This document shows, piece after piece, positions 1-5,401 of a stretch of DNA of 5,401 bases. Origin of the DNA: Chloroflexota bacterium (GTDB lineage: Bacteria; Chloroflexota; UBA6077); NCBI GenBank assembly GCA_021788565.1, contig JAJYKO010000463.1, forward strand, positions 1 through 5,401. The letters are read 5' to 3'. Numbering within the stretch: the stretch's first letter is position 1; every line of letters begins with the position of its first letter. A model generated the notes under the pieces. It searched no databases, had not been told where the DNA came from, and was given only the letters and a program-made list of their open reading frames with translations. The translations under genes were made by a program, and so were the position numbers.

Positions 1-751
1 CCAGCGGGGCTCCACGCGCGTTCAGGGTCTCGAAGATGACCTGTGGGTCGTCCTCCGAGTCCAGTTCGATAGAGACCATCTGCACCTGTCGGGTCACGGC
101 GTCTATCAGCCGCTCCGCCCGCTTCGCGAGGGTGGCGGCATCTCCCGACGGCACGTCATCGTACTCGCCACGGAGGAATGCGAGGATCGCCTCCGAGAAG
201 AAAAGATAGGCATTCACCAGCGCTGGACGCGGGGGGTGCATCCTCGCACGCCGGGACCGCTGTGGATAGAGGTCGCGCACAGCGTCCGGGGACCTGGCGG
301 ATAACAGTGCTCGTAGATCGTCCCGCAGGGTCCCCGTGGGCCATACCTTGAACCGCTCGTCCCCATTCTGCGTCGGGCCGGAATTCGCTGTGAGCCGGTC
401 CAGCACTCCGGTCAAGAACGGATCCACCACGCCGGCAACGGTGTCGCGCAGGGCGGCCAGCAGTAACTGCAGTGTGATGAGCCTTTGCTGCCCGTCTATC
501 ACTTCGGAGCAGGGCACCTGTAGAAGCTGCGTATCGATGCGGTTGAGAACTATGGCACCGAGAAAATGCCGATGAGGGGGATGGTACCCGGGAACGTCGT
601 GGCCGGGGCGCTCTGCCAGATCGGCTACGTCCCTCCACAGCGGCTCCCACTGCGCCACCCTGCTCCATACGTATCCGCGCTGGTAAAGAGGGACCAGGTA
701 ACGGCGCTGCTTGTCAAAGAGGTCGAAGACGGTAAGCCTGTCGGTTCTCAC
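1..751 (-). CDS. DUF262 (GmrSD/SspE-type) domain protein, 3' end outside the window
   Basis: Seen: an uninterrupted minus-strand frame of 250 codons from a GTG at 749-751 to the window edge. The N-terminus reads VRTDRLTVFDLF, followed by the family's VPLYQRGYVW motif (residues 20-29), then HFLGAIVL (62-69), the hallmark VIDGQQRLITLQ (84-95, with D86-G87-Q88-Q89-R90), and near the edge VIFETLNARGAPL. Known: DUF262 is the N-terminal domain of GmrS/GmrD modification-dependent restriction enzymes and of SspE; the DGQQR motif belongs to its nucleotide-binding and hydrolysis site. It is usually followed by a DUF1524 HNH nuclease domain. Inferred: a cytoplasmic anti-phage nuclease or its NTPase half, with any DUF1524 domain lying beyond position 1. 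The GTG start is chosen because GGAGG lies 7 nt upstream and no other ATG, GTG or TTG follows the upstream in-frame stop. It is transcribed divergently from the next gene. Family assignment is firm; substrate and the exact system are unknown. Confidence 0.93.
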   Translation of the reverse strand, partial: MRTDRLTVFDLFDKQRRYLVPLYQRGYVWSRVAQWEPLWRDVADLAERPGHDVPGYHPPHRHFLGAIVLNRIDTQLLQVPCSEVIDGQQRLITLQLLLAALRDTVAGVVDPFLTGVLDRLTANSGPTQNGDERFKVWPTGTLRDDLRALLSARSPDAVRDLYPQRSRRARMHPPRPALVNAYLFFSEAILAFLRGEYDDVPSGDAATLAKRAERLIDAVTRQVQMVSIELDSEDDPQVIFETLNARGAPL

Positions 752-758
752 CTGTGCG

Positions 759-763
759 CCTCC
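759..763 (-). promoter_or_regulatory. Ribosome binding site of the DUF262 gene
   Basis: The minus strand reads GGAGG here, 7 nt before the GTG at 751. This is a near-ideal Shine-Dalgarno sequence and spacing, and it is what fixes the GTG as the start, since no ATG is available in frame nearby. Confidence 0.75.
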
Positions 764-819
764 GTGCAGATCGTTTCCGGCTGTACCTGTTGGGGGGGTG
801 GCTGACCTCGAGCAATCCT

Positions 820-848
820 ATCATACTCGCCCTAGGGACCATGGTCCT
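820..848 (-). promoter_or_regulatory. Possible promoter of the DUF262 gene
   Basis: On the minus strand TATGAT (820-825) matches the TATAAT consensus at five of six positions and would start transcription roughly 60 nt before the GTG. The hexamer 17 nt upstream, AGGACC (843-848), matches TTGACA at only three positions, so the -35 element is weak. The spacer contains most of a 12-bp palindrome (836-847), which could let a regulator control this promoter. Prediction by eye only. Confidence 0.33.
836..847. repeat. 12-bp perfect palindrome, possible operator
   Basis: GGACCATGGTCC is a perfect inverted repeat with no spacer, lying in the divergent intergenic region and overlapping the spacer and -35 hexamer of the possible minus-strand promoter. 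Flanking CCTAG and CTGG extend the symmetry only imperfectly. A dimeric repressor site is a reasonable reading, but a 12-bp palindrome can also be chance in GC-rich DNA. Confidence 0.35.
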
Positions 849-1056
849 GGCACATTCGGGCCGGATATCTCTATCAGCCTCAGGAACGGAGAGACTATCT
901 TCCTATTGCGTTTTGCGCGTCCGCCAGCCAGAATCCGTGGTGCCGGAATCGGTGTTAGGACTATTTAATCTGGACCCTCCTGCCGATTACCTGTAGTGTG
1001 GATGTGGTTGGTGCCCGGGCGGTACACGAGAGTGGGGCGATCTGGCGGACCTTGTT

Positions 1057-1084
1057 TAGAAGGGGGGACCTAGAAGGGGGAACC
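1057..1084 (+). repeat. Tandem 14-nt duplication carrying the RBS of the coiled-coil gene
   Basis: Two adjacent 14-nt units, TAGAAGGGGGGACC (1057-1070) and TAGAAGGGGGAACC (1071-1084), differ at one base. Each contains an AAGGGGG Shine-Dalgarno-like core. The second copy ends exactly at the ATG at 1085, leaving 4 nt after the G run, so it is the one placed to serve as the RBS. The first copy has no start codon at a useful distance. Confidence 0.8.
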
Positions 1085-1990
1085 ATGATTGAGAGCGACC
1101 CTGTACAAGGGATGGGAGAGTATCGCGACCTCGGCAGTTATGCCGATCCAGAGGGGCAGTCTTCGAGCTCGGCCCAGCCTGGAGGTGACAACGGTCCGTC
1201 CGAGGAGCCGAGACAAGACAGCTGGCCGGAGCTTGCCGGGGCGGAGGTAGAGAGCCTAAAACGAGAGCTGGAACAGCACCAGCGGGAGATGGACGCCGTC
1301 CAGGTGCGAGTCGAAGCCATTACTCGGCAGAGCGACGCCGAAGCGGAAGCCATCCGCCGCGAGGGAGAAGCAAAGGCCAGGGAGATCATTCAGAAGGCAA
1401 ACGCGGAGGCAGACCTGCTGCAGATCCGAGCTCGGGTGCGGGCTGAGGAAACCAGGGCACGAGAAGTCGCTCGGCTGTGGAGCCGGCTGGACTCGGTCGT
1501 GTCCGCCAGTGGGCGAGACGAACACGCCCCTTCCCCAGGTCAGGAGACAGTTGGCGCAGCGGCAGAGGAGCCAGCGGAGGCGGCTGCCCCGGAGATGGCA
1601 GCGGAGACGAGTTCGGCCGATGCAGAAGTGGCTGAGCCGGTGCAGGAGGAACCCGCGGCCGCGGAGTCTCAGCCGGCAGAAGAGACGGTAAGTCCCGAGC
1701 AAGAGCTGGTCGAAGCGGAGGCCGCACCTGAGAGAAGCGAACCGGCATTTGGGTTCGAGGCCCAGCCATCGCCCGAAGTGCGCCGCTATAAGGTAAGGGG
1801 TCCTCTCAGCTTCGGTTCCATGGTAGCCATAGAGCAGGCAGCCGGCCGAATCCCCGGAGTCCTGTCTGCGAAAGTAAGCCCATCGCCGGACGGCGGTGCG
1901 ATTCTCACGGTGTCAACCCATGACCCGAACCGCACAGAACAGGAGATCAAGCAGATTCCGCACCTGTCGTGGCAACTAGAGGAACTATGA
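1085..1990 (+). CDS. Coiled-coil protein with acidic linker and C-terminal ferredoxin-like domain
   Basis: I do not recognise a named family. The 301-residue product has four visible parts. Residues 1-50 are polar and probably disordered (Ser, Gly, Glu). Residues about 54-139 are a heptad-like, highly charged helix (VESLKREL ... REIIQKANAEADLL ... VARLWSRLDSVV), a likely coiled coil resembling DivIVA-type or ATP-synthase-b-type stalks. Residues about 140-232 are a low-complexity Ala/Glu/Pro linker. Residues 233-301 are compact, with an apparent beta-alpha-beta-beta-alpha-beta order (YKVRGPLS, a helix to RIPG, VLSAKVSP, AILTVSTH, TEQEIKQIP, LSWQLEEL), like an HMA-type ferredoxin fold but without a CxxC metal site. 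There is no signal peptide or membrane segment. ATG 1085 is preferred over the in-frame GTG at 998 because of the RBS ending at 1080. The stop overlaps the next gene's start (ATGA), so the two proteins are probably made in coupled amounts and interact. A scaffold or localisation role is inference. Confidence 0.85.
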   Translation: MIESDPVQGMGEYRDLGSYADPEGQSSSSAQPGGDNGPSEEPRQDSWPELAGAEVESLKRELEQHQREMDAVQVRVEAITRQSDAEAEAIRREGEAKAREIIQKANAEADLLQIRARVRAEETRAREVARLWSRLDSVVSASGRDEHAPSPGQETVGAAAEEPAEAAAPEMAAETSSADAEVAEPVQEEPAAAESQPAEETVSPEQELVEAEAAPERSEPAFGFEAQPSPEVRRYKVRGPLSFGSMVAIEQAAGRIPGVLSAKVSPSPDGGAILTVSTHDPNRTEQEIKQIPHLSWQLEEL

Positions 1991-3273
1991 GCGAGGCGGG
2001 TTCCGCCATCATAATCACTCGTGACCCCAGCCTCGAGAGGCTCTCGGAGAGGCTGGTGGCAGAGGGGTTAATCGCCAGGACCATTGGGGGCAACCCGGAC
2101 GTCCTGCGCCAGGCTATGGATTCGGACGGAGTCGTGGCCGTTCTCGACTGTGAGCTGCCCCAAGAGGAGTCTTTCGAGATTTACAGGCAGCTGCACGGCA
2201 CACGCTCCGTCCCCACTCTCATGCTGGTCCCCAACGGTGGTTCCTGGCAGTCGATGGAGGACCCGTACGGGTCGCTGCTGGACGACTATGCCTCCAAGTC
2301 CGCCAGCGTGGAGGAGGTCGTCCTCCGGCTGAAAGCCATGATGCTCCGAGCAGGCTATCGGCTGCCGGCACCCCCGCCGGTGCCGGCCCCCGCGATGGTA
2401 AGAGCGACGCAGGAGGCAGACCAGCCGGACATGGGGAAGATCGTAGCGGTTTTCTCTGTGAAGGGCGGGGTGGGCAAGACGACGATCGCCGTGAACCTAG
2501 CGGTAGGGCTGGTCAAGCTGTTCCGGGCCCGCACCCTGGTCGTAGACGCGGACCTGTGGTTCGGCGACGTTGGCATCCTCCTGAACGTAGTTAACGGTAA
2601 CAGCATCTGGGATCTGTGCGAGAAGGACGAGCCGGATATAGTAGCCCTCCGCAAGGCGGTAGCACAACACGAATCTGGAGTATCCGTCCTTCTGCGCCCA
2701 TGGGACGTGACATCGGTGGAGAAGATGGACCTGACCCGCGTCCCGCGCATTCTTCAGATGTACCGGACCCTTTTCGATTACATCATCGTCGATATGCAGC
2801 CCGCGGTCGACGAACTGAACCTGCAGATCCTCGACGCGGCTGACAGGATACTGCTGGCGACCACGCCGGAAATCGGAGCTATCGCGAATAGCAGCCGGTT
2901 CATGCAGATCGCGGAGTCTCTCGGCTACACCAACAAGACCTCCCTGATCGTCAACCGGTCCAACTTCGGAATCGGGATCGAACGAATCCAGGAACGGCTG
3001 AGAACCGAGGTCGCCGGGCAAGTCGTGAGTGCCGGACACAAGGTGGTAGACGCGGCTACCAAGGGGACATCTCTCTTCGTACTCGACCCGGATCAGAAGG
3101 ATCAGGTAACCCGTGACATGACCCACATCGTGGAGGTGGTGGCAGGGCGGCCCTGTCCCGAAGTGAGCAGGCCGAAGAAGTGGCTAGGGGGCATGCTTAC
3201 GAAGCGGTCCGACTCTGAGTCTAAGGTCCGGTCCAAGGGCTGGGTGGGTTCGCCCGCGGAAGCGGGCAGCTGA
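1987..3273 (+). CDS. Receiver-like domain fused to MinD/ParA ATPase (CpaE/TadZ-like)
   Basis: The 428-residue product starts at ATG 1987, overlapping the previous stop, with GAGG 4 nt upstream. Residues about 6-120 form a response-regulator-like domain: an aspartate at the phospho-acceptor place (D54 in VLDCELP) and a lysine at the usual place (K104 in DDYASKS), but only one acidic residue in the first loop (ITRDP) and no Thr/Ser after strand 4 (MLVPNG). A Pro/Ala linker follows (about 127-142). Residues 150-395 form a MinD/ParA ATPase: deviant Walker A KGGVGKTT (159-166, with both the signature K159 and K164), Walker A' VVDADLWFGD (D187, D189) and Walker B YIIVDMQP (D269). The C-terminal tail is basic, with PKKWLGGMLTKR a possible amphipathic membrane-targeting stretch. 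Receiver plus MinD is the architecture of CpaE/TadZ, which localise Tad pilus machinery; pilus genes are not visible here, so the cargo is unknown. The retained K159 suggests an active, dimerising ATPase. It is paired with the upstream coiled-coil protein. Confidence 0.92.
   Translation: MSEAGSAIIITRDPSLERLSERLVAEGLIARTIGGNPDVLRQAMDSDGVVAVLDCELPQEESFEIYRQLHGTRSVPTLMLVPNGGSWQSMEDPYGSLLDDYASKSASVEEVVLRLKAMMLRAGYRLPAPPPVPAPAMVRATQEADQPDMGKIVAVFSVKGGVGKTTIAVNLAVGLVKLFRARTLVVDADLWFGDVGILLNVVNGNSIWDLCEKDEPDIVALRKAVAQHESGVSVLLRPWDVTSVEKMDLTRVPRILQMYRTLFDYIIVDMQPAVDELNLQILDAADRILLATTPEIGAIANSSRFMQIAESLGYTNKTSLIVNRSNFGIGIERIQERLRTEVAGQVVSAGHKVVDAATKGTSLFVLDPDQKDQVTRDMTHIVEVVAGRPCPEVSRPKKWLGGMLTKRSDSESKVRSKGWVGSPAEAGS
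3252..3267 (+). other. Perfect hairpin with GGAA loop just before the stop codon
   Basis: GCCCGC and GCGGGC pair perfectly around a GGAA (GNRA-type) loop inside the last codons of the ATPase gene. No T tract follows, so it does not look like an intrinsic terminator. It sits at the junction where the glycosyltransferase remnant on the opposite strand begins to lose its family resemblance. Confidence 0.5.
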
Positions 3274-3763
3274 GGCAAGACCTCCTCGCCGGCGTGCTCG
3301 GCCGGAAGCTGATCCCACCGGGAGAAGCCGCCCACATCCAGCAGCTTCTCCCGGTCGAAGAGCACGTTCGCGCCACCAACCCAGGCCACCTTGTACAGAA
3401 CCGGCTTTTCGTCCTTCACCAGCTTCTCTGCCAGGTGCAGGGGATTCGCCGCGTTGTTCACCTTATGTCGATCCCCGGGATCTCGTCCCACGTGAACGGT
3501 TCGGGCCGCACGGGACCTTCCCACAACTCTACGTTCTGCTGCCACGGGCGGTAGCCATCCAAACTGCTGAGCCCCGTGGCCGGGCAGCCCACGAAGCCGC
3601 AAAACCCCCAACACTGTACCGTCAACATCCGCTCCAGCACCTCTAGTTCCAGCGGCACGTCGTCGTCGGGGCCGGGCTTCACCCACCGCGCGCCGAGAGT
3701 CTCGAGAAAGACGTAGGCCGCGTGAAGGGTGGCGGCAGGATTGGGGATGGTTTGAGGATCATG
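3270..3763 (-). pseudogene. Glycosyltransferase (family 2-like) remnant, truncated and frameshifted
   Basis: Two minus-strand frames join into one protein. The first, open from 3763 after an in-frame TGA (3764-3766), reads IPNPAATLHAAYVFLETLG, WVKPGPDDDVPLELEVLERM, WGFCGFVGCPATGLSSLDGY, then PEPFTWDEIP. There it slips: adding one T (minus strand) between 3475 and 3476 restores IPWDRHKVNNAANPLHL, and the frame continues through YKVAWVGGANVLFDREKLL, DVGGFSRWDQLP and EHAGEEVL. The GGANVLFDREKLLDVGGF stretch is typical of the C-terminal half of GT-A family 2 glycosyltransferases; the family call is from memory and moderate. The N-terminal nucleotide-sugar binding half and a start codon are missing, and the C-terminus stops at the ATPase gene's end. 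With about 165 residues left and a frameshift, it is almost certainly non-functional. No promoter or RBS is evident. A sequencing error could explain the frameshift but not the missing ends. Confidence 0.82.
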
Positions 3764-3786
3764 TCACAGTTCGGGCGGAAGCGACG

Positions 3787-3881
3787 GGGAGGGCGCGTGA
3801 GGCTGCGCTCGCTCGCCTCACGTCCCGGCGAGCCGCCACGTCGGTAGCAAACTGGCGGCTCAGCAGGAGCTTCGCCCTCCC
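3787..3881. repeat. 95-bp repeat-like element with terminal inverted repeats and two internal hairpins
   Basis: The ends are a perfect 9-bp inverted repeat, GGGAGGGCG (3787-3795) and CGCCCTCCC (3873-3881). GACG just outside the left end and CGTC outside the right may extend the symmetry with a 2-nt offset. Inside are two perfect stems: CGTGAGGC/GCCTCACG (3796-3803 with 3815-3822, 11-nt loop) and GAGCCGCCA/TGGCGGCTC (3830-3838 with 3853-3861, 14-nt loop). On the minus strand the right end would translate as EGEAPAEP, a string I recall from short dispersed repeats in several environmental genomes, notably Planctomycetes; that is memory, not a search. There is no transposase, so it would be a REP- or MITE-like non-autonomous element. 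It lies 23 bp upstream of the glycosyltransferase remnant's surviving 5' end. Confidence 0.65.
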
Positions 3882-4076
3882 ATCGTCCTCCCGAGCCCTC
3901 AGCGGCACTGCGACCCCAACGCTGAACCATGCGAAGACTGGGCAGGCTGGCATGCTTCTTGTAGTTCATTGAGAGACGCACCACATTCTGAGTCCGTGTG
4001 GTTTTGTGTTGTCGAGCCGACCATTGGACAGATAGACCCGGCCTGGGTCCGAGCGCCACCCCGATCAGACCGAGTC

Positions 4077-4083
4077 GGGAGAG
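4077..4083 (+). promoter_or_regulatory. Ribosome binding site of the histidine kinase gene
   Basis: GGGAGAG lies 4 nt before the GTG at 4088 (6 nt from its GGAG core). It supports that GTG, rather than the in-frame GTG at 3998, as the start. A TTG at 4091 is the adjacent alternative and would change the protein by one residue. Confidence 0.6.
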
Positions 4084-4087
4084 AATA

Positions 4088-5371
4088 GTGTTGCACCCAC
4101 TCGCCGTTACCCCGTCCGTCGAAGATCACGACAGGTCCGCTGACCGTGTTGTCGAGAGCGGAAACGAATCCGTGGCACAAACGGAGACGGACCTGGCTGC
4201 CCTCGCCGCCGAGAACGTCCGGCTTCGCATGGAGCTTGAGGCAGAAAGGATGAGGTGGAGGGCCACGGTCGAGAGCGTACTGGCGCCCGTGATAGAGCAC
4301 GCTCCCACGGGGTTGGCTCTCCTGGACGAGGACTCCAATATAGTTCTGGCCAATTCCGTGTTCGTGGCGGCCTCGGGCCACGCAGAGGACCGGCTGATCG
4401 GCAAGAGCTACCTCAAGCTGTTCCCGGACAGCGTGACGCAGGAACAGTTCGAGCGCGTCCGAGACAGCGGAGAGCCGTACCGGGCCGTCGAATGGCCCCA
4501 TTCCGGACCAGCCGGAAGCGAGACCACCTACTTCAATCTCACGTTATCGCCCCTGACCGGGGAGACCGGTATCATCGAAGGATTGCTGCTCTCTCTAGTG
4601 GACGTGACGCCGCAGGTGCGCCAGCGGAAGCAGGTGGAGCAGCTAGTGGAAGAGGCCAATCTTCGGGTGGCGGCACTGCGTCAACTCCAGGAACAGCAGG
4701 AGGACCTCCTCAAGGCTATCTCCCACGACTTGAGGAGCCCGCTGACCGTAGTCCTCGGCCACGGCCAGTTTCTCTACCAGGCCCTGTCGCGGGGTAAGGC
4801 CAACCTGCGCCGGCGGCACTGCGCCGACGCCATCCTTACGGCTGCACGGCAGATGAACGCGATGATACAGAACCTGGTCGATTCCGCACGCATGGAGACT
4901 GGTGAGCTGGAGCTAGAGAAGTCGGCCATTCACGTTCCTGCTCTGGTTCAGGACGTCAAACAGCGGCTGGCTGAGATCCTTGACGTGGAGCGGGTGAAAA
5001 TAGTAGCCGCGAGAGAGGTACCATTGGTGCTAGCAGATCCTGATCGGTTGGAAAGAATTGTGACTAATCTCCTCTCAAACGCGCTAAAATACTCGGGTCC
5101 GTCCACCGAGGTAACGGTACAAGTCTCTCTCCAGGGCGAGTCAGTGGTCACATCGGTATCGGACCATGGCGAGGGGATCGCGGCCTTGGATTTGGCGCAG
5201 CTATTCCACCGGTACGGGCGAACCGAACAGAGCCGCCGCCGTCAAGACAGTCTAGGGCTTGGCCTCTTCATCACGAAAGGGCTGGTCGAGGCTCACGGTG
5301 GCCGAATCTGGGTCGAGAGTGAGGTGGGAAAGGGTAGCACCTTCCATTTCAGCCTACCTGTGGCAAGCTAG
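4088..5371 (+). CDS. PAS-domain sensor histidine kinase, soluble
   Basis: The 427-residue product is a cytoplasmic two-component sensor kinase that would autophosphorylate on histidine and pass phosphate to a response regulator. In order: a short polar N-terminus; a helical, probably coiled-coil stretch (about 33-60, [18 protein letters not shown]); a PAS domain (about 61-175, from [20 protein letters not shown] to the closing [11 protein letters not shown]); a second coiled coil (about 180-207); the HisKA H-box [12 protein letters not shown] with H213; then the ATPase domain with N-box [10 protein letters not shown] (N327, N331), G1 SDHGEGI (D359, G361, G363), F-box LFHRYGR and G2 [16 protein letters not shown] (G390, G392). 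All catalytic motifs are intact. There is no transmembrane segment or signal peptide, so it senses an internal cue; the PAS ligand cannot be told from sequence. GTG 4088 is chosen for its RBS; the upstream extension to 3998 (VLCCRADHW...) is not kinase-like. There is no adjacent response regulator in the window, so it is an orphan as seen. The ATPase's receiver domain is a possible but unproven partner. Confidence 0.92.
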   Translation: MLHPLAVTPSVEDHDRSADRVVESGNESVAQTETDLAALAAENVRLRMELEAERMRWRATVESVLAPVIEHAPTGLALLDEDSNIVLANSVFVAASGHAEDRLIGKSYLKLFPDSVTQEQFERVRDSGEPYRAVEWPHSGPAGSETTYFNLTLSPLTGETGIIEGLLLSLVDVTPQVRQRKQVEQLVEEANLRVAALRQLQEQQEDLLKAISHDLRSPLTVVLGHGQFLYQALSRGKANLRRRHCADAILTAARQMNAMIQNLVDSARMETGELELEKSAIHVPALVQDVKQRLAEILDVERVKIVAAREVPLVLADPDRLERIVTNLLSNALKYSGPSTEVTVQVSLQGESVVTSVSDHGEGIAALDLAQLFHRYGRTEQSRRRQDSLGLGLFITKGLVEAHGGRIWVESEVGKGSTFHFSLPVAS

Positions 5372-5401
5372 CCTGGCCATTTCCCAGCACACATCCTGCA
5401 C

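Larger units (their letters stand above)
752..1084. other. Divergent intergenic region, 333 bp
   Basis: This gap separates the minus-strand DUF262 gene from the plus-strand coiled-coil gene. Besides the RBS, possible promoter and palindrome on the DUF262 side, it holds a run of seven G (792-798), an AT-rich TATTTAAT (962-969) that could serve as a -10 for the plus-strand operon, and a tandem 14-nt repeat at its right end. No convincing -35 accompanies TATTTAAT. I see no tRNA, riboswitch motif or credible coding frame; the open frames here have no family-like sequence. Confidence 0.5.
3274..4087. other. Non-coding region of 814 bp between ATPase and kinase genes
   Basis: This stretch holds no intact gene. 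Its first 490 bp are the glycosyltransferase remnant and the next part is the inverted-repeat element. From about 3890 to 4076 I see nothing supported: the minus-strand frame there runs through the repeat and has no family-like sequence. No clear sigma-70 promoter for the kinase is visible; TTGAGA (3969-3974) has no matching -10 at 16-18 nt. Confidence 0.6.

Noticed and set aside
156..668. Minus-strand open frame of 170 codons overlapping the DUF262 gene
   Set aside because: Its Arg/Ser/Pro-rich translation is an out-of-frame shadow of the DUF262 frame, which carries clear family motifs.
1013..1020. GCCCGGGC palindrome as an operator
   Set aside because: An 8-bp all-GC palindrome is expected by chance in this GC-rich DNA and has no promoter element around it.
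998..1084. Longer version of the coiled-coil protein starting at GTG 998
   Set aside because: The extra 29 residues (VDVVGARAVHESG...) have no RBS before them, and the tandem repeat with the SD core sits inside this stretch, directly before ATG 1085.
1969..1986. GTG 1969 as the start of the ATPase
   Set aside because: It would add six residues (VATRGT) and lengthen the overlap. ATG 1987 has GAGG upstream and forms the common ATGA overlap.
2497..3126. Long antisense frame within the ATPase gene
   Set aside because: It is a codon-bias shadow opposite the well-supported MinD-type ATPase and has no recognisable motif.
3252..3273. Rho-independent terminator after the ATPase
   Set aside because: The hairpin is strong but lies inside the coding end and is followed by AGCTGAGGCAAG, with no T run.
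3679..4059. Minus-strand open frame of 126 codons
   Set aside because: It translates the inverted-repeat element (EGEAPAEP) and then the remnant gene in the wrong frame; nothing in it looks like a conserved protein.
3998..4087. N-terminal extension of the kinase to GTG 3998
   Set aside because: The added residues are Cys/Arg/Pro-rich with no domain character and no RBS, while GGGAGAG precedes GTG 4088.

Overview
This is a GC-rich bacterial window with short intergenic RBSs, GTG starts and coupled genes. The receiver-plus-MinD ATPase (CpaE-like) architecture and the style of the glycosyltransferase remnant would suit a Chloroflexota-type or similar environmental bacterium, but the assignment is an inference and no gene here fixes the phylum.

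Layout. (1) Positions 1-751, minus strand: the N-terminal 250 codons of a DUF262 (GmrSD/SspE-type) protein, a probable defence nuclease that runs off the left edge. (2) 752-1084: a divergent intergenic region with a possible minus-strand promoter overlapped by a 12-bp perfect palindrome. It ends in a tandem 14-nt duplication carrying the ribosome binding site of the next gene. (3) 1085-3273, plus strand: two genes joined by an ATGA stop/start overlap. The first encodes a coiled-coil protein with an acidic Ala/Pro/Glu linker and a small C-terminal alpha/beta domain. The second encodes a receiver-like domain fused to a MinD/ParA-family ATPase. (4) 3274-4087: a degraded stretch. It holds the C-terminal half of a glycosyltransferase-like gene on the minus strand, broken by a one-base frameshift, followed by a 95-bp dispersed-repeat-like element with terminal inverted repeats and two internal hairpins. 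(5) 4088-5371, plus strand: a soluble PAS-containing sensor histidine kinase.

How the parts may work together. The coupled pair is the most interesting unit. A MinD-type ATPase with a receiver-like input domain, co-translated with a long coiled-coil partner, resembles in plan the systems that place pili, flagella or division sites (CpaE/TadZ, PomXYZ, DivIVA-MinD). No pilus, chemotaxis or division gene is in view to say which. The histidine kinase has no response regulator beside it; its partner could be elsewhere or, speculatively, the receiver domain of the ATPase. The remnant gene and the repeat element mark a recombination-prone, decaying stretch between the two intact units, and the DUF262 gene at the left edge suggests an accessory neighbourhood.
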